Positions 1 to 10,446 of a stretch of DNA of 23,191 nucleotides are shown one piece after another. Within the stretch, counting starts at the first letter, position 1. Every line of letters begins with the position of its first letter. The notes under the pieces were generated by a model that made no database searches, had not been told where the DNA came from, and was given only the letters and a program-made list of their open reading frames with translations. Both the position numbers and the translations under genes were made by a program. Source of the DNA: Larix sibirica (Eukaryota; Streptophyta; Pinopsida; Pinales; Pinaceae); contig NWUY0300007637.1 of NCBI GenBank assembly GCA_004151065.3, positions 24,913-48,103 of the forward strand. Direction: 5' to 3'.

Positions 1-113
1 CTAAACGCCAAGCTTTCTAAAAACGCCAAAGATAAGTCAACATGAACTTTAAGCTTATGATCTCTTGTAAATGATTTCAGAGTAGGGAGCTAAACGCCAA
101 GCTTTCTAAAAAC
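1..113. repeat. 89-bp tandem repeat, one full and one partial unit
   Basis: A unit starting ctaaacgccaagctttctaa occurs at 1-89 and restarts at 90, where only about 24 bp match before the sequence diverges into atcgacac. The window edge hides any units further left. The unit has no coding sense that I can see. Confidence 0.85.
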
Positions 114-298
114 ATCGACACAATTCCATAATATCAAAAATATTAAATATTTGAAAATAATTTATAACCTTTTAAACAATATTCCCTAGACAAAGTTCCA
201 AACAATGAGGGAACACTAACTTTGGAACAAAAAAAACTTGTGGATTTTGAAGCTAACTTTTGGTGGCTATGACTACCCCTTATTTCATGTTGTTGAAA
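114..298. other. AT-rich spacer, nothing recognised
   Basis: AT-rich sequence between the 89-bp repeats and the imperfect duplication at 299. I see no coding frame, RNA gene or transposon end. The same sequence recurs at 6193-6377. Confidence 0.5.
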
Positions 299-670
299 AT
301 GAGTTGTTAGTATTTTATGAATAGTTCTTTAAAATACCTTAACCGAGTATTATAAGTAAATGTTGCCTTTGATGTGACCAGAGCATATTTTTATTATGAA
401 ATTCGTTGGTGACAATTTGTATTCCTTACAAAAAATTAAAAGTCTCATTTTCGTTGAACAGAGTTTATCCACCACTTCACGAATAGTCAAATTTATATTC
501 ACGATGTAAATGAGTTGTTAATATCCATAAAATGTTGCCTTTAATGCGACCAAATAATATTTTTATTATGAAATTGGTCGGTTAACTTGTATTCTTTCCA
601 AAAAAATTATCATCTACGTTGATCAAAGTTTCTCAGCGACTTTACGAATACTTAGATTTATATTCATGTC
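299..670. repeat. Imperfect direct duplication, units of about 211 and 161 bp
   Basis: Unit 1 (about 299-509) and unit 2 (about 510-670) both start atgagttgtta, share the segment tgttgcctttRatgYgacc followed by atttttattatgaaattSg, and end near tttatattca. Unit 2 lacks about 45-50 bp just after its start. Divergence is substantial, so this duplication is much older than the 6079-bp one. I recognise no protein or transposon end in it. Confidence 0.7.
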
Positions 671-980
671 TTCCAGTTTCATAGCCAAGAATGGCCAATA
701 CCAATTTCAATATTAGCAATACCTGTTGTAGTAGTTGGATTGAAATTATTGAAAAAATATGGATCTTTGGATTTATAATGGGATTGAGAGGTGTTGTTAT
801 TATTGATAGATTGATTAAAATAATAAAAAAGAAAGAGGTTATGATTGTTGTTTGTTGTAAAAGTCTTTACTATAAGTTCTATATTTATGGAGGTAATGGA
901 ATTAATTCAAAAGCATAATTCTTGGGTTTTGGGGAATCTTGAAGGTGGTGGTGTGGTGTGGTTGGAAGACTTTTAAAATC

Positions 981-1253
981 TTTGGTGACTTTCTCTTCAT
1001 CGTGAATTGGGCAAAGGATCTTTATGGCATGAAATCTATCAAACTCAAACAATGGAGTGACAGAGTTAAAGCTTTAATGGGATGGTTTTAGGATCTCACT
1101 ATTGATCACATCTATAGGGAGTACAATGACGTTGCAGATTCATTATCCAAGCTGGCACTTGACGGTGAAGCGGGCGTTCTATATTGGGAAGAGTGGGAGG
1201 AAGGCATCCTCTCACACAAGGGCTCTATCTTGTTTTTTGATGGTATTACATAA
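981..1253 (+). pseudogene. LINE ORF2 fragment: C-terminal RNase H domain
   Basis: One frame of 91 codons ends at TAA 1251-1253 and reads like the C-terminal half of the type 1 RNase H domain (RVT_3 family) that follows reverse transcriptase in many plant LINEs. Visible motifs are a GD-F-IVNWAK segment at the start and HIYREYNDVADSLSKLAL near the middle. In this family the Asp of the N-x-x-A-D stretch is the last catalytic Asp, and it is kept. One in-frame stop (TAG 1089-1091) lies just before the motif. The N-terminal part of the domain, the reverse transcriptase and the endonuclease are absent, as expected of an old 5'-truncated insertion. It differs from LINE-A at the same motif (HIYQDFNSSMDSLSK), so it is another lineage and in the opposite orientation. 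Confidence 0.75.
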
Positions 1254-3099
1254 ACATCTCTATTATGGATGCGACTGTATATTGGCTTTGGAATTGGTTG
1301 TGGTATTCTTGATCAGTTTTTTTTGTTACTGTATTGCTTCATGGGATACTATTGAAGGGTGTATGAGTGTTGCTCTAGTAATGTACTTAGAAACTTATTT
1401 ACTTTTTTATTTCAATTAGAAATAACAAAAGTACTAGCTTTTTTTCCGCTTGAAAAAAAGAAGAATTTAAATTTTTGGAAAATTTAGTTAGGAATATTTA
1501 ATTTATAAGAGTGGAATTCAATACTATTAAATAATTATTAGAAAATTTTAGAATGATTTAATTAAGAATATTGAGCTTGTTACATGAATAATTGGCTGAA
1601 AATATTGAACACACTTTTGGAATATTGAAGAGAAAAAGTGTAGAAGTACCAAATTACAACATATATTTGGTATCTCAATACATGTTAAGAGTAAGAAGAT
1701 TAGGAAGTGTATTGATAGTTTGGAGGTTCATTTGGAGAGATGCTTTTTATAGAATTTACTTATTAACTCCATTACGATCTTACTAATATATTGCAGATCT
1801 AGGAAGCTACTTAGAACCAATCTTCAATTCCTTCCACAAGACAATCAAGCCTTGCAAGTTACATGTAGCAGAGAATTAAAAAGTCGTGCATCATACGAGA
1901 AGATGAGGCATTCATAAACATTAAAATTCTAGTAATGGATGACAAACAACAACCCCGACCCAGTCTGGAATAGGTGTTTTTGACACGGTCGAAGTTGGAA
2001 ATACTTTGCTCCTTAAGAGATCCCTTAATGATAAGCAAGTGTAGCAACACTTTGAGAAATCTCCAATTCTCTAATTGATAGTCAGCCATGATTTTCCAGT
2101 CATAAATATTTAGAATAATCTTAGGAGGCATATAAACCTCCATATAAATGAGGTTTTTGATGTAAGACTGAGAGAGGAGGATGCTTGGCTATGGATACAT
2201 GAAAAAATGAGTCTACCTTGAGAACAAACAAGGTGACACCACTTGAGCATGTACCAAGATAACGATGGATGAACAAGTATAGGGGATGTGCGATGGTAAT
2301 GATAGTATAGAAGGACTTAAATGTCATCAAGGGAAATCAATGGTCCACACCAAACAAATTTCCTATTGAAGGACATAAGTCACATAGTGAAAAACACCTT
2401 ATGGCATAATAATAAATTAATTTAAGATTACATCTTAGACAAAGAATAAATTAATAACTCTTTTATTTGTGGGACAAGTGGCCCCCTCTACGTAGCGATT
2501 TCACTACTTAGTATATGAGTAGAAGGGTGGAGTTTGTCTCCAATTTACCTTGTCTTAAAGTGCATGTAGTTACATGGTGGTTGCATCACATTCAAAGTTC
2601 TATGGTGCCACATAAATCTATCCATATGGTCCATGCAAGGTCATTAACCTGCAAGCACATTGCTATTTTATGCCACAAAAGGCTAGTTTATATGTCACAA
2701 AAATAAAAAGGATGCATTGTCATGCTACACCTAATCATCATTATCGTTCAACCCTTTCTAAGGGTTACTTTATTCATTAAGGTTAAATGTAGTTCATCTT
2801 GCCCCTATCATTACATGAATTTTATTTGCACTTTGTATTCCATACCAACGAACATGACCTTACTTTGTGGACACTACAAGCAATAATGCCAACATGCCAC
2901 GTGGATCCCATATACCACTATGTCAACATCATTCCATCATCATGTCAATGGCATGTGCATATTGATGTCGAGGTGCCAACATTTTTGCTTAAAACACGTG
3001 TGGCTTCGACACTAGATAAGTGATATGTATCCATGTCCTTATAAAGACAACATATATACAAAGTAAGTTTTTCAAATTAAATAGAAAAAACAAGTGCTG
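1254..3099. other. Unrecognised AT-rich intergenic DNA
   Basis: About 190 bp after the RNase H stop could be the 3' UTR of the truncated + strand LINE, but no clear A-tail or target duplication is visible. Around 1592-1786 lies a 64-codon frame with a short segment IEHTFGILK (1604-1630), loosely like a motif of PIF/Harbinger transposases; this is too short to call. From about 2460 to 3060 the base composition is less AT-biased. Short frames on both strands show no family resemblance and no sign of exon structure. I see no convincing gene. The same DNA recurs at 7333-9178. Confidence 0.4.
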
Positions 3100-3240
3100 G
3101 TCTTGTTTGTGGTTTAGTGGTTGAGATGGAAATCACCACACAAACAATTGTAGTTTAAATCTTCACAAGGTTGAAGCCTTATATTATAAATTGATGGAGT
3201 TAATAAAGCATTAATTAATAAAATAAGTGCACTTCAACTA
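3100..3240 (+). mobile_element. Candidate tRNA-derived SINE head (Pol III A and B boxes)
   Basis: tggtttagtgg at 3110-3120 fits the Pol III A-box consensus TRGYNNARNGG at every position. 31 bp further on, agtttaaatct (3152-3162) fits the B-box GGTTCRANNCY at 9 of 11. That spacing is normal for tRNA promoters. The part between does not fold into a clean cloverleaf by eye, so a working tRNA is unlikely and a tRNA-derived SINE is the better guess. A weaker pair lies downstream (aaatttagtgg 3337-3347 and cctttgaatcc 3388-3398), sharing tttagtggttRagatgg with the first. Element ends are not defined; 3240 is arbitrary. Confidence 0.35.
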
Positions 3241-3616
3241 AGACAAATTGGCAACAAAATGTACCATATTTAATTTGTTTTTAGCATTTAATTAGTGGAA
3301 TCTAGTGAAATTTGGTTTTGTATTGCTAGAATGCAGAAATTTAGTGGTTAAGATGGCATATTTCGAGTGCCTTAAGAGTTGTTAATGCCTTTGAATCCAT
3401 TAATAACATTGATAACATCCATTTCCATCAATTTTCAAGGGTTTTGTGTTGAATCTAGCTCATTGAACCCCTAGTAAAACCTTAAAAAAATATATATTTT
3501 ATTCACTACTTATCTTGTGTCATGTGTGCCTATATCCATTGATATGTATAAAGACCCTTGTAAAAGTAATCACTAACCCCTCAACTAGCCCCTAGCTATG
3601 GGCCTTGATTACCCCT
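3241..3616. other. Intergenic spacer, weak second tRNA-like promoter only
   Basis: It contains only the weak A/B-box pair noted with the SINE candidate. No gene is seen. It recurs at 9320-9695. Confidence 0.4.
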
Positions 3617-3712
3617 ACTTACACCTTTCAGATCGCCTCACCTTTTTATATTATTACTTGTACCACTTACACCTTTCACATCGCCTCACCTTTTTATATT
3701 ATTACTTGTACC
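3617..3712. repeat. 48-bp tandem duplication, two units
   Basis: Units 3617-3664 and 3665-3712, each starting acttacacctttca, differ at one base (g or c after ttca). Because 48 is a multiple of 3, an open frame runs across both, but the encoded hydrophobic repeat has no family resemblance and I treat it as chance. Confidence 0.9.
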
Positions 3713-4064
3713 ACAAGTTTTGTCAATTTAGAAGTTTGTTTTGAAATACAAATCCTTGAGTTGATGTCATGGTATCTATTTTCACTTTAGTGTTGATATC
3801 ATAGACTTTGTGGACCTATTTGACTTATATTTTTTTTTGCTTACAAATGAATATTTGTTCGACTTTAGTTATGATTTTATGATTTTAAAGTATATATATA
3901 TTTATTATTTATTGATGCACATGAGTACGTATTATTATTATTCTTCTACTCGAGGATTGCCGTAAACTAAAAACTAACTTTAGTTTATTAAGATTTAAAA
4001 TTTAATAAAACAAAAATAAATCAATTGATATATTTTTCAAATTTATATTTGAATATTATAAACT

Positions 4065-4156
4065 TTATATTTTATATAAATGAAAACGTTTTTATTAATA
4101 TATAATAATTTTATATTTTATATAAGTGAAAATGTTTTAATTAATATATAATAATG
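4065..4156. repeat. 46-bp AT-rich tandem duplication, two units
   Basis: Units start ttatattttatataaRtga at 4065 and 4111 and end in taatatataataat. They differ at a few positions. The area is a strongly AT-rich stretch with no coding sense. Confidence 0.8.
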
Positions 4157-4319
4157 ATGTTGTTTACCATCTCAATAGACTAATAAAGTTTATTGAACAA
4201 ATAAAGGTAAATAAAGTAAAATTTCTTCACAATGTCATTTATAAAACTCTAGTTGAAAAATGCAAAAATATTATAGAGATATATCTTCCATTTTATTTAA
4301 AAATAAGGTTTACATATAT

Positions 4320-4367
4320 CATCATTCACCATCTATGTGTGTTCATCATTCAACATCTATGTATGTG
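4320..4367. repeat. 24-bp tandem duplication beside the LINE 3' end
   Basis: Two units, catcattcaMcatctatgtRtgt at 4320 and 4344, lie just outside the presumed 3' end of the minus-strand LINE. They could be a local slip or a distorted target-site duplication; a matching copy at the far end of the element was not found. Confidence 0.7.
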
Positions 4368-4419
4368 TGTTTTTCATAAAAAAAGCTATACTTTATATTA
4401 GAAGTATATGTAAGATAGT

Positions 4420-5852
4420 CAAAGTTATATCGTCTTAACTGACCAAACCTTCCGCCACACCAAAACAAAACTAGGCTCGTAGCCAACAAGCAGCCACAAG
4501 ATAAAAAAACCCACAGACATTGGAGCATTCAAGCAACACAAAACTTTCATGATCTAAGAGACACCACCCATAGAAAGCACAAGACCAAAGTGCGAATCAA
4601 TCGAGGGAGAGACGGACTAAAGACAGACACCCTAGAATAGAACACACTACTAAAAACCAATACATGATATACATATACATAAATTCATGAGAGGTTCAAT
4701 AAGACAGTGAACTTGGTCAAACCAAAACTTAATCCTGAACCGAATGACAAAAAAATAGATGATGCCACCAAAAATAAAATATGGCACTAGAGTTAGGAAG
4801 TCGATGACTGGAAGATAGCAATTCTCTCTTCCTCGACCAGTCGATCAACTTCCCATCTTTCATCAAAATAAACCCTTCCAGAGCCAAAGTGCCACGCTTA
4901 GATAGAGAATCCATTGAAGAATTGAAGTCCTGATAAATATGCAGGAGGGAAAGATTACCAAACCATATCAACAAATCAGATACCGAATCCATCCATGACT
5001 GGAGATTCAAAACCTGTAATTTACATTCACCAAGGGCCCATTTAATGATCAACTTAGTATCTCTAACCACCTGAAGAAGTTTAATACCTCAAGATTTAGA
5101 AAAAAACAACAGCATCCAGAGCCCCAGGATCTCACCCCTAGTGTTTGTCCCCACACCACAATTCATCCATAATTTGAAGGGACATGAATTATTCAAAACA
5201 TTAACCACCCCAACCCCACAGACACGAGCATCATCCAAAGAGGAACTGTAAAAAAATCCTCTAAATCCCTCCAAAAATATCGACAGATTCCTACAGGCAC
5301 CAAGATAGTTTAAATCCAAATCAACCCCATCACCAGAAAATTCAATATAGGATGAGATGGCCCGACAAGAAACCCTATCAAGAATGGAGCGTTTCTCTTA
5401 AAAAATCAAACGATTACATGCCTTACAAATCTCCTAGCATATGAAGCAGGGAATCACATCTCAGGCAGGAACAAATTTTATCCATGTATGGAAGCAAGAT
5501 GAAAGAGAAGGCCCACTCCAACATGACATAATGGAGTGTGATTTTGTAACAGCCATCCAGAATAACAATAACAAGGAGCATTCAATAAACATGTGTATAA
5601 TAGATCCAATTCCCCAAAGCATAAAGGGAAAATAAATGGACCAAAAAAACCTCTCCTGATGAGATTATTACCTGTCAATATTTTGTTGTCTAAGGAAAGC
5701 TAGATGAATAATGTTACCTTAAGAGGTACCTTCCAGTTCCAACAAACATTATACCACCAATTGCTTTCAACCTGTGACTCTGAAATTAAGGCATCATATG
5801 CCTGCTTCGTAGAGATGACACCCAATTGGGTATCCCAGGACCAAATGAGATT
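4420..5852 (-). mobile_element. LINE 3' part in copy 1 (zf-RVT, RNase H, 3' UTR), cut at the N
   Basis: On the minus strand this holds the zf-RVT-like connector (about 5852-5478), a degenerate RNase H domain (5319 down to about 4729) and a 3' UTR down to roughly 4420 (limit uncertain, no clear poly(A)). It is base-identical to 10499-11865 of LINE-A except for its last 66 bp, which diverge by six changes before the single N. The RNase H keeps the TNTRGEIL and DTKLIIKWA motifs, and HIYQDFNSSMDSLSK near its end. Everything 5' of the connector is missing here. The divergent end suggests a join to a different LINE copy, possibly LINE-B. Confidence 0.8.
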
Positions 5853-5853
5853 N
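5853..5853. other. Single N: probable contig join
   Basis: Left of this N is minus-strand LINE connector sequence; right of it the LINE does not continue. In copy 2 the LINE runs on without a break at the matching place (11932). The N therefore marks a discontinuity, not just one unread base. Confidence 0.8.
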
Positions 5854-6017
5854 AGAATTGTAAAGGATGAACAAGGAGTCATGGACGCAGTTCTACTCTG
5901 GGAACAATCCTTCCTCCGAACACTGTAATTTCTGTTTTTATATAATCAAAAGCTCCTAAGCCGTTTCTGTTAAAAAAAAGAATAAGCAAGTATTAATAAA
6001 GCATCATTATTTATGGT
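5854..6017 (+). mobile_element. Possible LINE 3' end with short A-tail
   Basis: The segment tgtaatttctgtttttatat followed by aatcaaaagctcctaagcc and a run of eight A (about 5971-5978) looks like the 3' UTR end of a plant LINE in + orientation. A frame before it ends at TAA near 5926-5928. Nothing upstream of the N supports a body for such an element, and no target duplication was found, so this is tentative. Confidence 0.3.
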
Positions 6018-6192
6018 AAAGATAAGTCAACATGAACTTTAAGCTTATGATCTCTTGAAGATGATTTCAGAGTAGGGATCTAAACGCCAAGCTTTCTAAA
6101 AACGCCAAAGATAAGTCAACATGAACTTTAAGCTTATGATCTCTTGTAAATGATTTCAGAGTAGGGAGCTAAACGCCAAGCTTTCTAAAAAC
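6018..6192. repeat. 89-bp tandem repeat spanning the duplication junction
   Basis: A partial unit (6018-6079, about 62 bp, with small changes such as ttgaag for ttgtaa and ggatc for ggagc) is followed by a full unit (6080-6168) and a partial one (6169-6192). The start of the matching block in copy 2 (6080) lies exactly at a unit boundary. This is expected if short repeats mediated unequal exchange, or if an assembler slipped in the repeat. Confidence 0.85.
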
Positions 6193-6377
6193 ATCGACAC
6201 AATTCCATAATATCAAAAATATTAAATATTTGAAAATAATTTATAACCTTTTAAACAATATTCCCTAGACAAAGTTCCAAACAATGAGGGAACACTAACT
6301 TTGGAACAAAAAAAACTTGTGGATTTTGAAGCTAACTTTTGGTGGCTATGACTACCCCTTATTTCATGTTGTTGAAA

Positions 6378-6749
6378 ATGAGTTGTTAGTATTTTATGAA
6401 TAGTTCTTTAAAATACCTTAACCGAGTATTATAAGTAAATGTTGCCTTTGATGTGACCAGAGCATATTTTTATTATGAAATTCGTTGGTGACAATTTGTA
6501 TTCCTTACAAAAAATTAAAAGTCTCATTTTCGTTGAACAGAGTTTATCCACCACTTCACGAATAGTCAAATTTATATTCACGATGTAAATGAGTTGTTAA
6601 TATCCATAAAATGTTGCCTTTAATGCGACCAAATAATATTTTTATTATGAAATTGGTCGGTTAACTTGTATTCTTTCCAAAAAAATTATCATCTACGTTG
6701 ATCAAAGTTTCTCAGCGACTTTACGAATACTTAGATTTATATTCATGTC
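6378..6749. repeat. Imperfect direct duplication (copy 2)
   Basis: Exact counterpart of the older imperfect duplication at 299-670, shifted by 6079 bp. Confidence 0.7.
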
Positions 6750-7059
6750 TTCCAGTTTCATAGCCAAGAATGGCCAATACCAATTTCAATATTAGCAATA
6801 CCTGTTGTAGTAGTTGGATTGAAATTATTGAAAAAATATGGATCTTTGGATTTATAATGGGATTGAGAGGTGTTGTTATTATTGATAGATTGATTAAAAT
6901 AATAAAAAAGAAAGAGGTTATGATTGTTGTTTGTTGTAAAAGTCTTTACTATAAGTTCTATATTTATGGAGGTAATGGAATTAATTCAAAAGCATAATTC
7001 TTGGGTTTTGGGGAATCTTGAAGGTGGTGGTGTGGTGTGGTTGGAAGACTTTTAAAATC

Positions 7060-7332
7060 TTTGGTGACTTTCTCTTCATCGTGAATTGGGCAAAGGATCT
7101 TTATGGCATGAAATCTATCAAACTCAAACAATGGAGTGACAGAGTTAAAGCTTTAATGGGATGGTTTTAGGATCTCACTATTGATCACATCTATAGGGAG
7201 TACAATGACGTTGCAGATTCATTATCCAAGCTGGCACTTGACGGTGAAGCGGGCGTTCTATATTGGGAAGAGTGGGAGGAAGGCATCCTCTCACACAAGG
7301 GCTCTATCTTGTTTTTTGATGGTATTACATAA
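7060..7332 (+). pseudogene. LINE ORF2 RNase H fragment (copy 2)
   Basis: Identical counterpart of 981-1253, shifted by 6079 bp and with the same in-frame TAG (7168-7170). It shares the family, motifs and truncation of copy 1 and was duplicated with the block, not inserted again. Confidence 0.75.
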
Positions 7333-9178
7333 ACATCTCTATTATGGATGCGACTGTATATTGGCTTTGGAATTGGTTGTGGTATTCTTGATCAGTTTTT
7401 TTTGTTACTGTATTGCTTCATGGGATACTATTGAAGGGTGTATGAGTGTTGCTCTAGTAATGTACTTAGAAACTTATTTACTTTTTTATTTCAATTAGAA
7501 ATAACAAAAGTACTAGCTTTTTTTCCGCTTGAAAAAAAGAAGAATTTAAATTTTTGGAAAATTTAGTTAGGAATATTTAATTTATAAGAGTGGAATTCAA
7601 TACTATTAAATAATTATTAGAAAATTTTAGAATGATTTAATTAAGAATATTGAGCTTGTTACATGAATAATTGGCTGAAAATATTGAACACACTTTTGGA
7701 ATATTGAAGAGAAAAAGTGTAGAAGTACCAAATTACAACATATATTTGGTATCTCAATACATGTTAAGAGTAAGAAGATTAGGAAGTGTATTGATAGTTT
7801 GGAGGTTCATTTGGAGAGATGCTTTTTATAGAATTTACTTATTAACTCCATTACGATCTTACTAATATATTGCAGATCTAGGAAGCTACTTAGAACCAAT
7901 CTTCAATTCCTTCCACAAGACAATCAAGCCTTGCAAGTTACATGTAGCAGAGAATTAAAAAGTCGTGCATCATACGAGAAGATGAGGCATTCATAAACAT
8001 TAAAATTCTAGTAATGGATGACAAACAACAACCCCGACCCAGTCTGGAATAGGTGTTTTTGACACGGTCGAAGTTGGAAATACTTTGCTCCTTAAGAGAT
8101 CCCTTAATGATAAGCAAGTGTAGCAACACTTTGAGAAATCTCCAATTCTCTAATTGATAGTCAGCCATGATTTTCCAGTCATAAATATTTAGAATAATCT
8201 TAGGAGGCATATAAACCTCCATATAAATGAGGTTTTTGATGTAAGACTGAGAGAGGAGGATGCTTGGCTATGGATACATGAAAAAATGAGTCTACCTTGA
8301 GAACAAACAAGGTGACACCACTTGAGCATGTACCAAGATAACGATGGATGAACAAGTATAGGGGATGTGCGATGGTAATGATAGTATAGAAGGACTTAAA
8401 TGTCATCAAGGGAAATCAATGGTCCACACCAAACAAATTTCCTATTGAAGGACATAAGTCACATAGTGAAAAACACCTTATGGCATAATAATAAATTAAT
8501 TTAAGATTACATCTTAGACAAAGAATAAATTAATAACTCTTTTATTTGTGGGACAAGTGGCCCCCTCTACGTAGCGATTTCACTACTTAGTATATGAGTA
8601 GAAGGGTGGAGTTTGTCTCCAATTTACCTTGTCTTAAAGTGCATGTAGTTACATGGTGGTTGCATCACATTCAAAGTTCTATGGTGCCACATAAATCTAT
8701 CCATATGGTCCATGCAAGGTCATTAACCTGCAAGCACATTGCTATTTTATGCCACAAAAGGCTAGTTTATATGTCACAAAAATAAAAAGGATGCATTGTC
8801 ATGCTACACCTAATCATCATTATCGTTCAACCCTTTCTAAGGGTTACTTTATTCATTAAGGTTAAATGTAGTTCATCTTGCCCCTATCATTACATGAATT
8901 TTATTTGCACTTTGTATTCCATACCAACGAACATGACCTTACTTTGTGGACACTACAAGCAATAATGCCAACATGCCACGTGGATCCCATATACCACTAT
9001 GTCAACATCATTCCATCATCATGTCAATGGCATGTGCATATTGATGTCGAGGTGCCAACATTTTTGCTTAAAACACGTGTGGCTTCGACACTAGATAAGT
9101 GATATGTATCCATGTCCTTATAAAGACAACATATATACAAAGTAAGTTTTTCAAATTAAATAGAAAAAACAAGTGCTG
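7333..9178. other. Unrecognised intergenic DNA (copy 2 of 1254-3099)
   Basis: Same sequence as 1254-3099, shifted by 6079 bp, with no recognised gene. Confidence 0.4.
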
Positions 9179-9319
9179 GTCTTGTTTGTGGTTTAGTGGT
9201 TGAGATGGAAATCACCACACAAACAATTGTAGTTTAAATCTTCACAAGGTTGAAGCCTTATATTATAAATTGATGGAGTTAATAAAGCATTAATTAATAA
9301 AATAAGTGCACTTCAACTA
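9179..9319 (+). mobile_element. Candidate tRNA-derived SINE head (copy 2)
   Basis: Identical to 3100-3240, with the A box at 9189-9199 and the B box at 9231-9241. It is present by block duplication, not by a second insertion. Confidence 0.35.
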
Positions 9320-9695
9320 AGACAAATTGGCAACAAAATGTACCATATTTAATTTGTTTTTAGCATTTAATTAGTGGAATCTAGTGAAATTTGGTTTTGT
9401 ATTGCTAGAATGCAGAAATTTAGTGGTTAAGATGGCATATTTCGAGTGCCTTAAGAGTTGTTAATGCCTTTGAATCCATTAATAACATTGATAACATCCA
9501 TTTCCATCAATTTTCAAGGGTTTTGTGTTGAATCTAGCTCATTGAACCCCTAGTAAAACCTTAAAAAAATATATATTTTATTCACTACTTATCTTGTGTC
9601 ATGTGTGCCTATATCCATTGATATGTATAAAGACCCTTGTAAAAGTAATCACTAACCCCTCAACTAGCCCCTAGCTATGGGCCTTGATTACCCCT

Positions 9696-9791
9696 ACTTA
9701 CACCTTTCAGATCGCCTCACCTTTTTATATTATTACTTGTACCACTTACACCTTTCACATCGCCTCACCTTTTTATATTATTACTTGTACC
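9696..9791. repeat. 48-bp tandem duplication (copy 2)
   Basis: Units 9696-9743 and 9744-9791 are identical to those at 3617-3712. Confidence 0.9.
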
Positions 9792-10143
9792 ACAAGTTTT
9801 GTCAATTTAGAAGTTTGTTTTGAAATACAAATCCTTGAGTTGATGTCATGGTATCTATTTTCACTTTAGTGTTGATATCATAGACTTTGTGGACCTATTT
9901 GACTTATATTTTTTTTTGCTTACAAATGAATATTTGTTCGACTTTAGTTATGATTTTATGATTTTAAAGTATATATATATTTATTATTTATTGATGCACA
10001 TGAGTACGTATTATTATTATTCTTCTACTCGAGGATTGCCGTAAACTAAAAACTAACTTTAGTTTATTAAGATTTAAAATTTAATAAAACAAAAATAAAT
10101 CAATTGATATATTTTTCAAATTTATATTTGAATATTATAAACT

Positions 10144-10235
10144 TTATATTTTATATAAATGAAAACGTTTTTATTAATATATAATAATTTTATATTTTAT
10201 ATAAGTGAAAATGTTTTAATTAATATATAATAATG
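10144..10235. repeat. 46-bp tandem duplication (copy 2)
   Basis: Identical counterpart of 4065-4156. Confidence 0.8.
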
Positions 10236-10398
10236 ATGTTGTTTACCATCTCAATAGACTAATAAAGTTTATTGAACAAATAAAGGTAAATAAAGTAAAA
10301 TTTCTTCACAATGTCATTTATAAAACTCTAGTTGAAAAATGCAAAAATATTATAGAGATATATCTTCCATTTTATTTAAAAATAAGGTTTACATATAT

Positions 10399-10446
10399 CA
10401 TCATTCACCATCTATGTGTGTTCATCATTCAACATCTATGTATGTG
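10399..10446. repeat. 24-bp tandem duplication (copy 2)
   Basis: Identical counterpart of 4320-4367. Confidence 0.7.

Larger units (their letters stand above)
3713..4420. other. AT-rich spacer, no gene seen
   Basis: Apart from the 46-bp and 24-bp duplications this stretch is very AT-rich, with a short (ta)n run near 3891. It recurs at 9792-10499. Confidence 0.4.
1..5852. repeat. Copy 1 of a 6079-bp direct (tandem) duplication
   Basis: Every recognisable landmark here recurs exactly 6079 bp to the right (981 and 7060, 3110 and 9189, 4729 and 10808), with no indel. By reading I find no mismatch from 1 to 5786. From 5787 to 5852 there are six differences (5787, 5789, 5803, 5805, 5808, 5837), about 9%. 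The copy then stops at a single N (5853). Such a sharp change from perfect identity to LINE-paralogue-level divergence suggests the last 66 bp come from another LINE copy. The block may start left of the window. It is either a very recent tandem duplication or a redundant contig placed next to its twin; the sequence alone cannot decide. Confidence 0.95.

Noticed and set aside
691-918. 75-codon + strand frame, also at 6770-6997
   Set aside because: Low-complexity Ile/Lys-rich translation of AT-rich DNA without a recognisable domain.
1859-2330. Two minus-strand frames of 94 and 69 codons, also at 7938-8409
   Set aside because: No motif, no conserved partner and no supporting context; probably chance.
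3104-3175. A working tRNA gene at the A/B-box pair
   Set aside because: The B box departs from consensus at two places and no acceptor stem or anticodon arm pairs by eye; a SINE is the better explanation.
3605-3790. Frame with a 16-residue repeated peptide
   Set aside because: The peptide repeat is only the 48-bp DNA duplication read in frame; short, no context, no homology.
5700-5928. Open frames on both strands crossing the N at 5853
   Set aside because: The two sides belong to different sequences; the + strand frame is antisense to the LINE connector.
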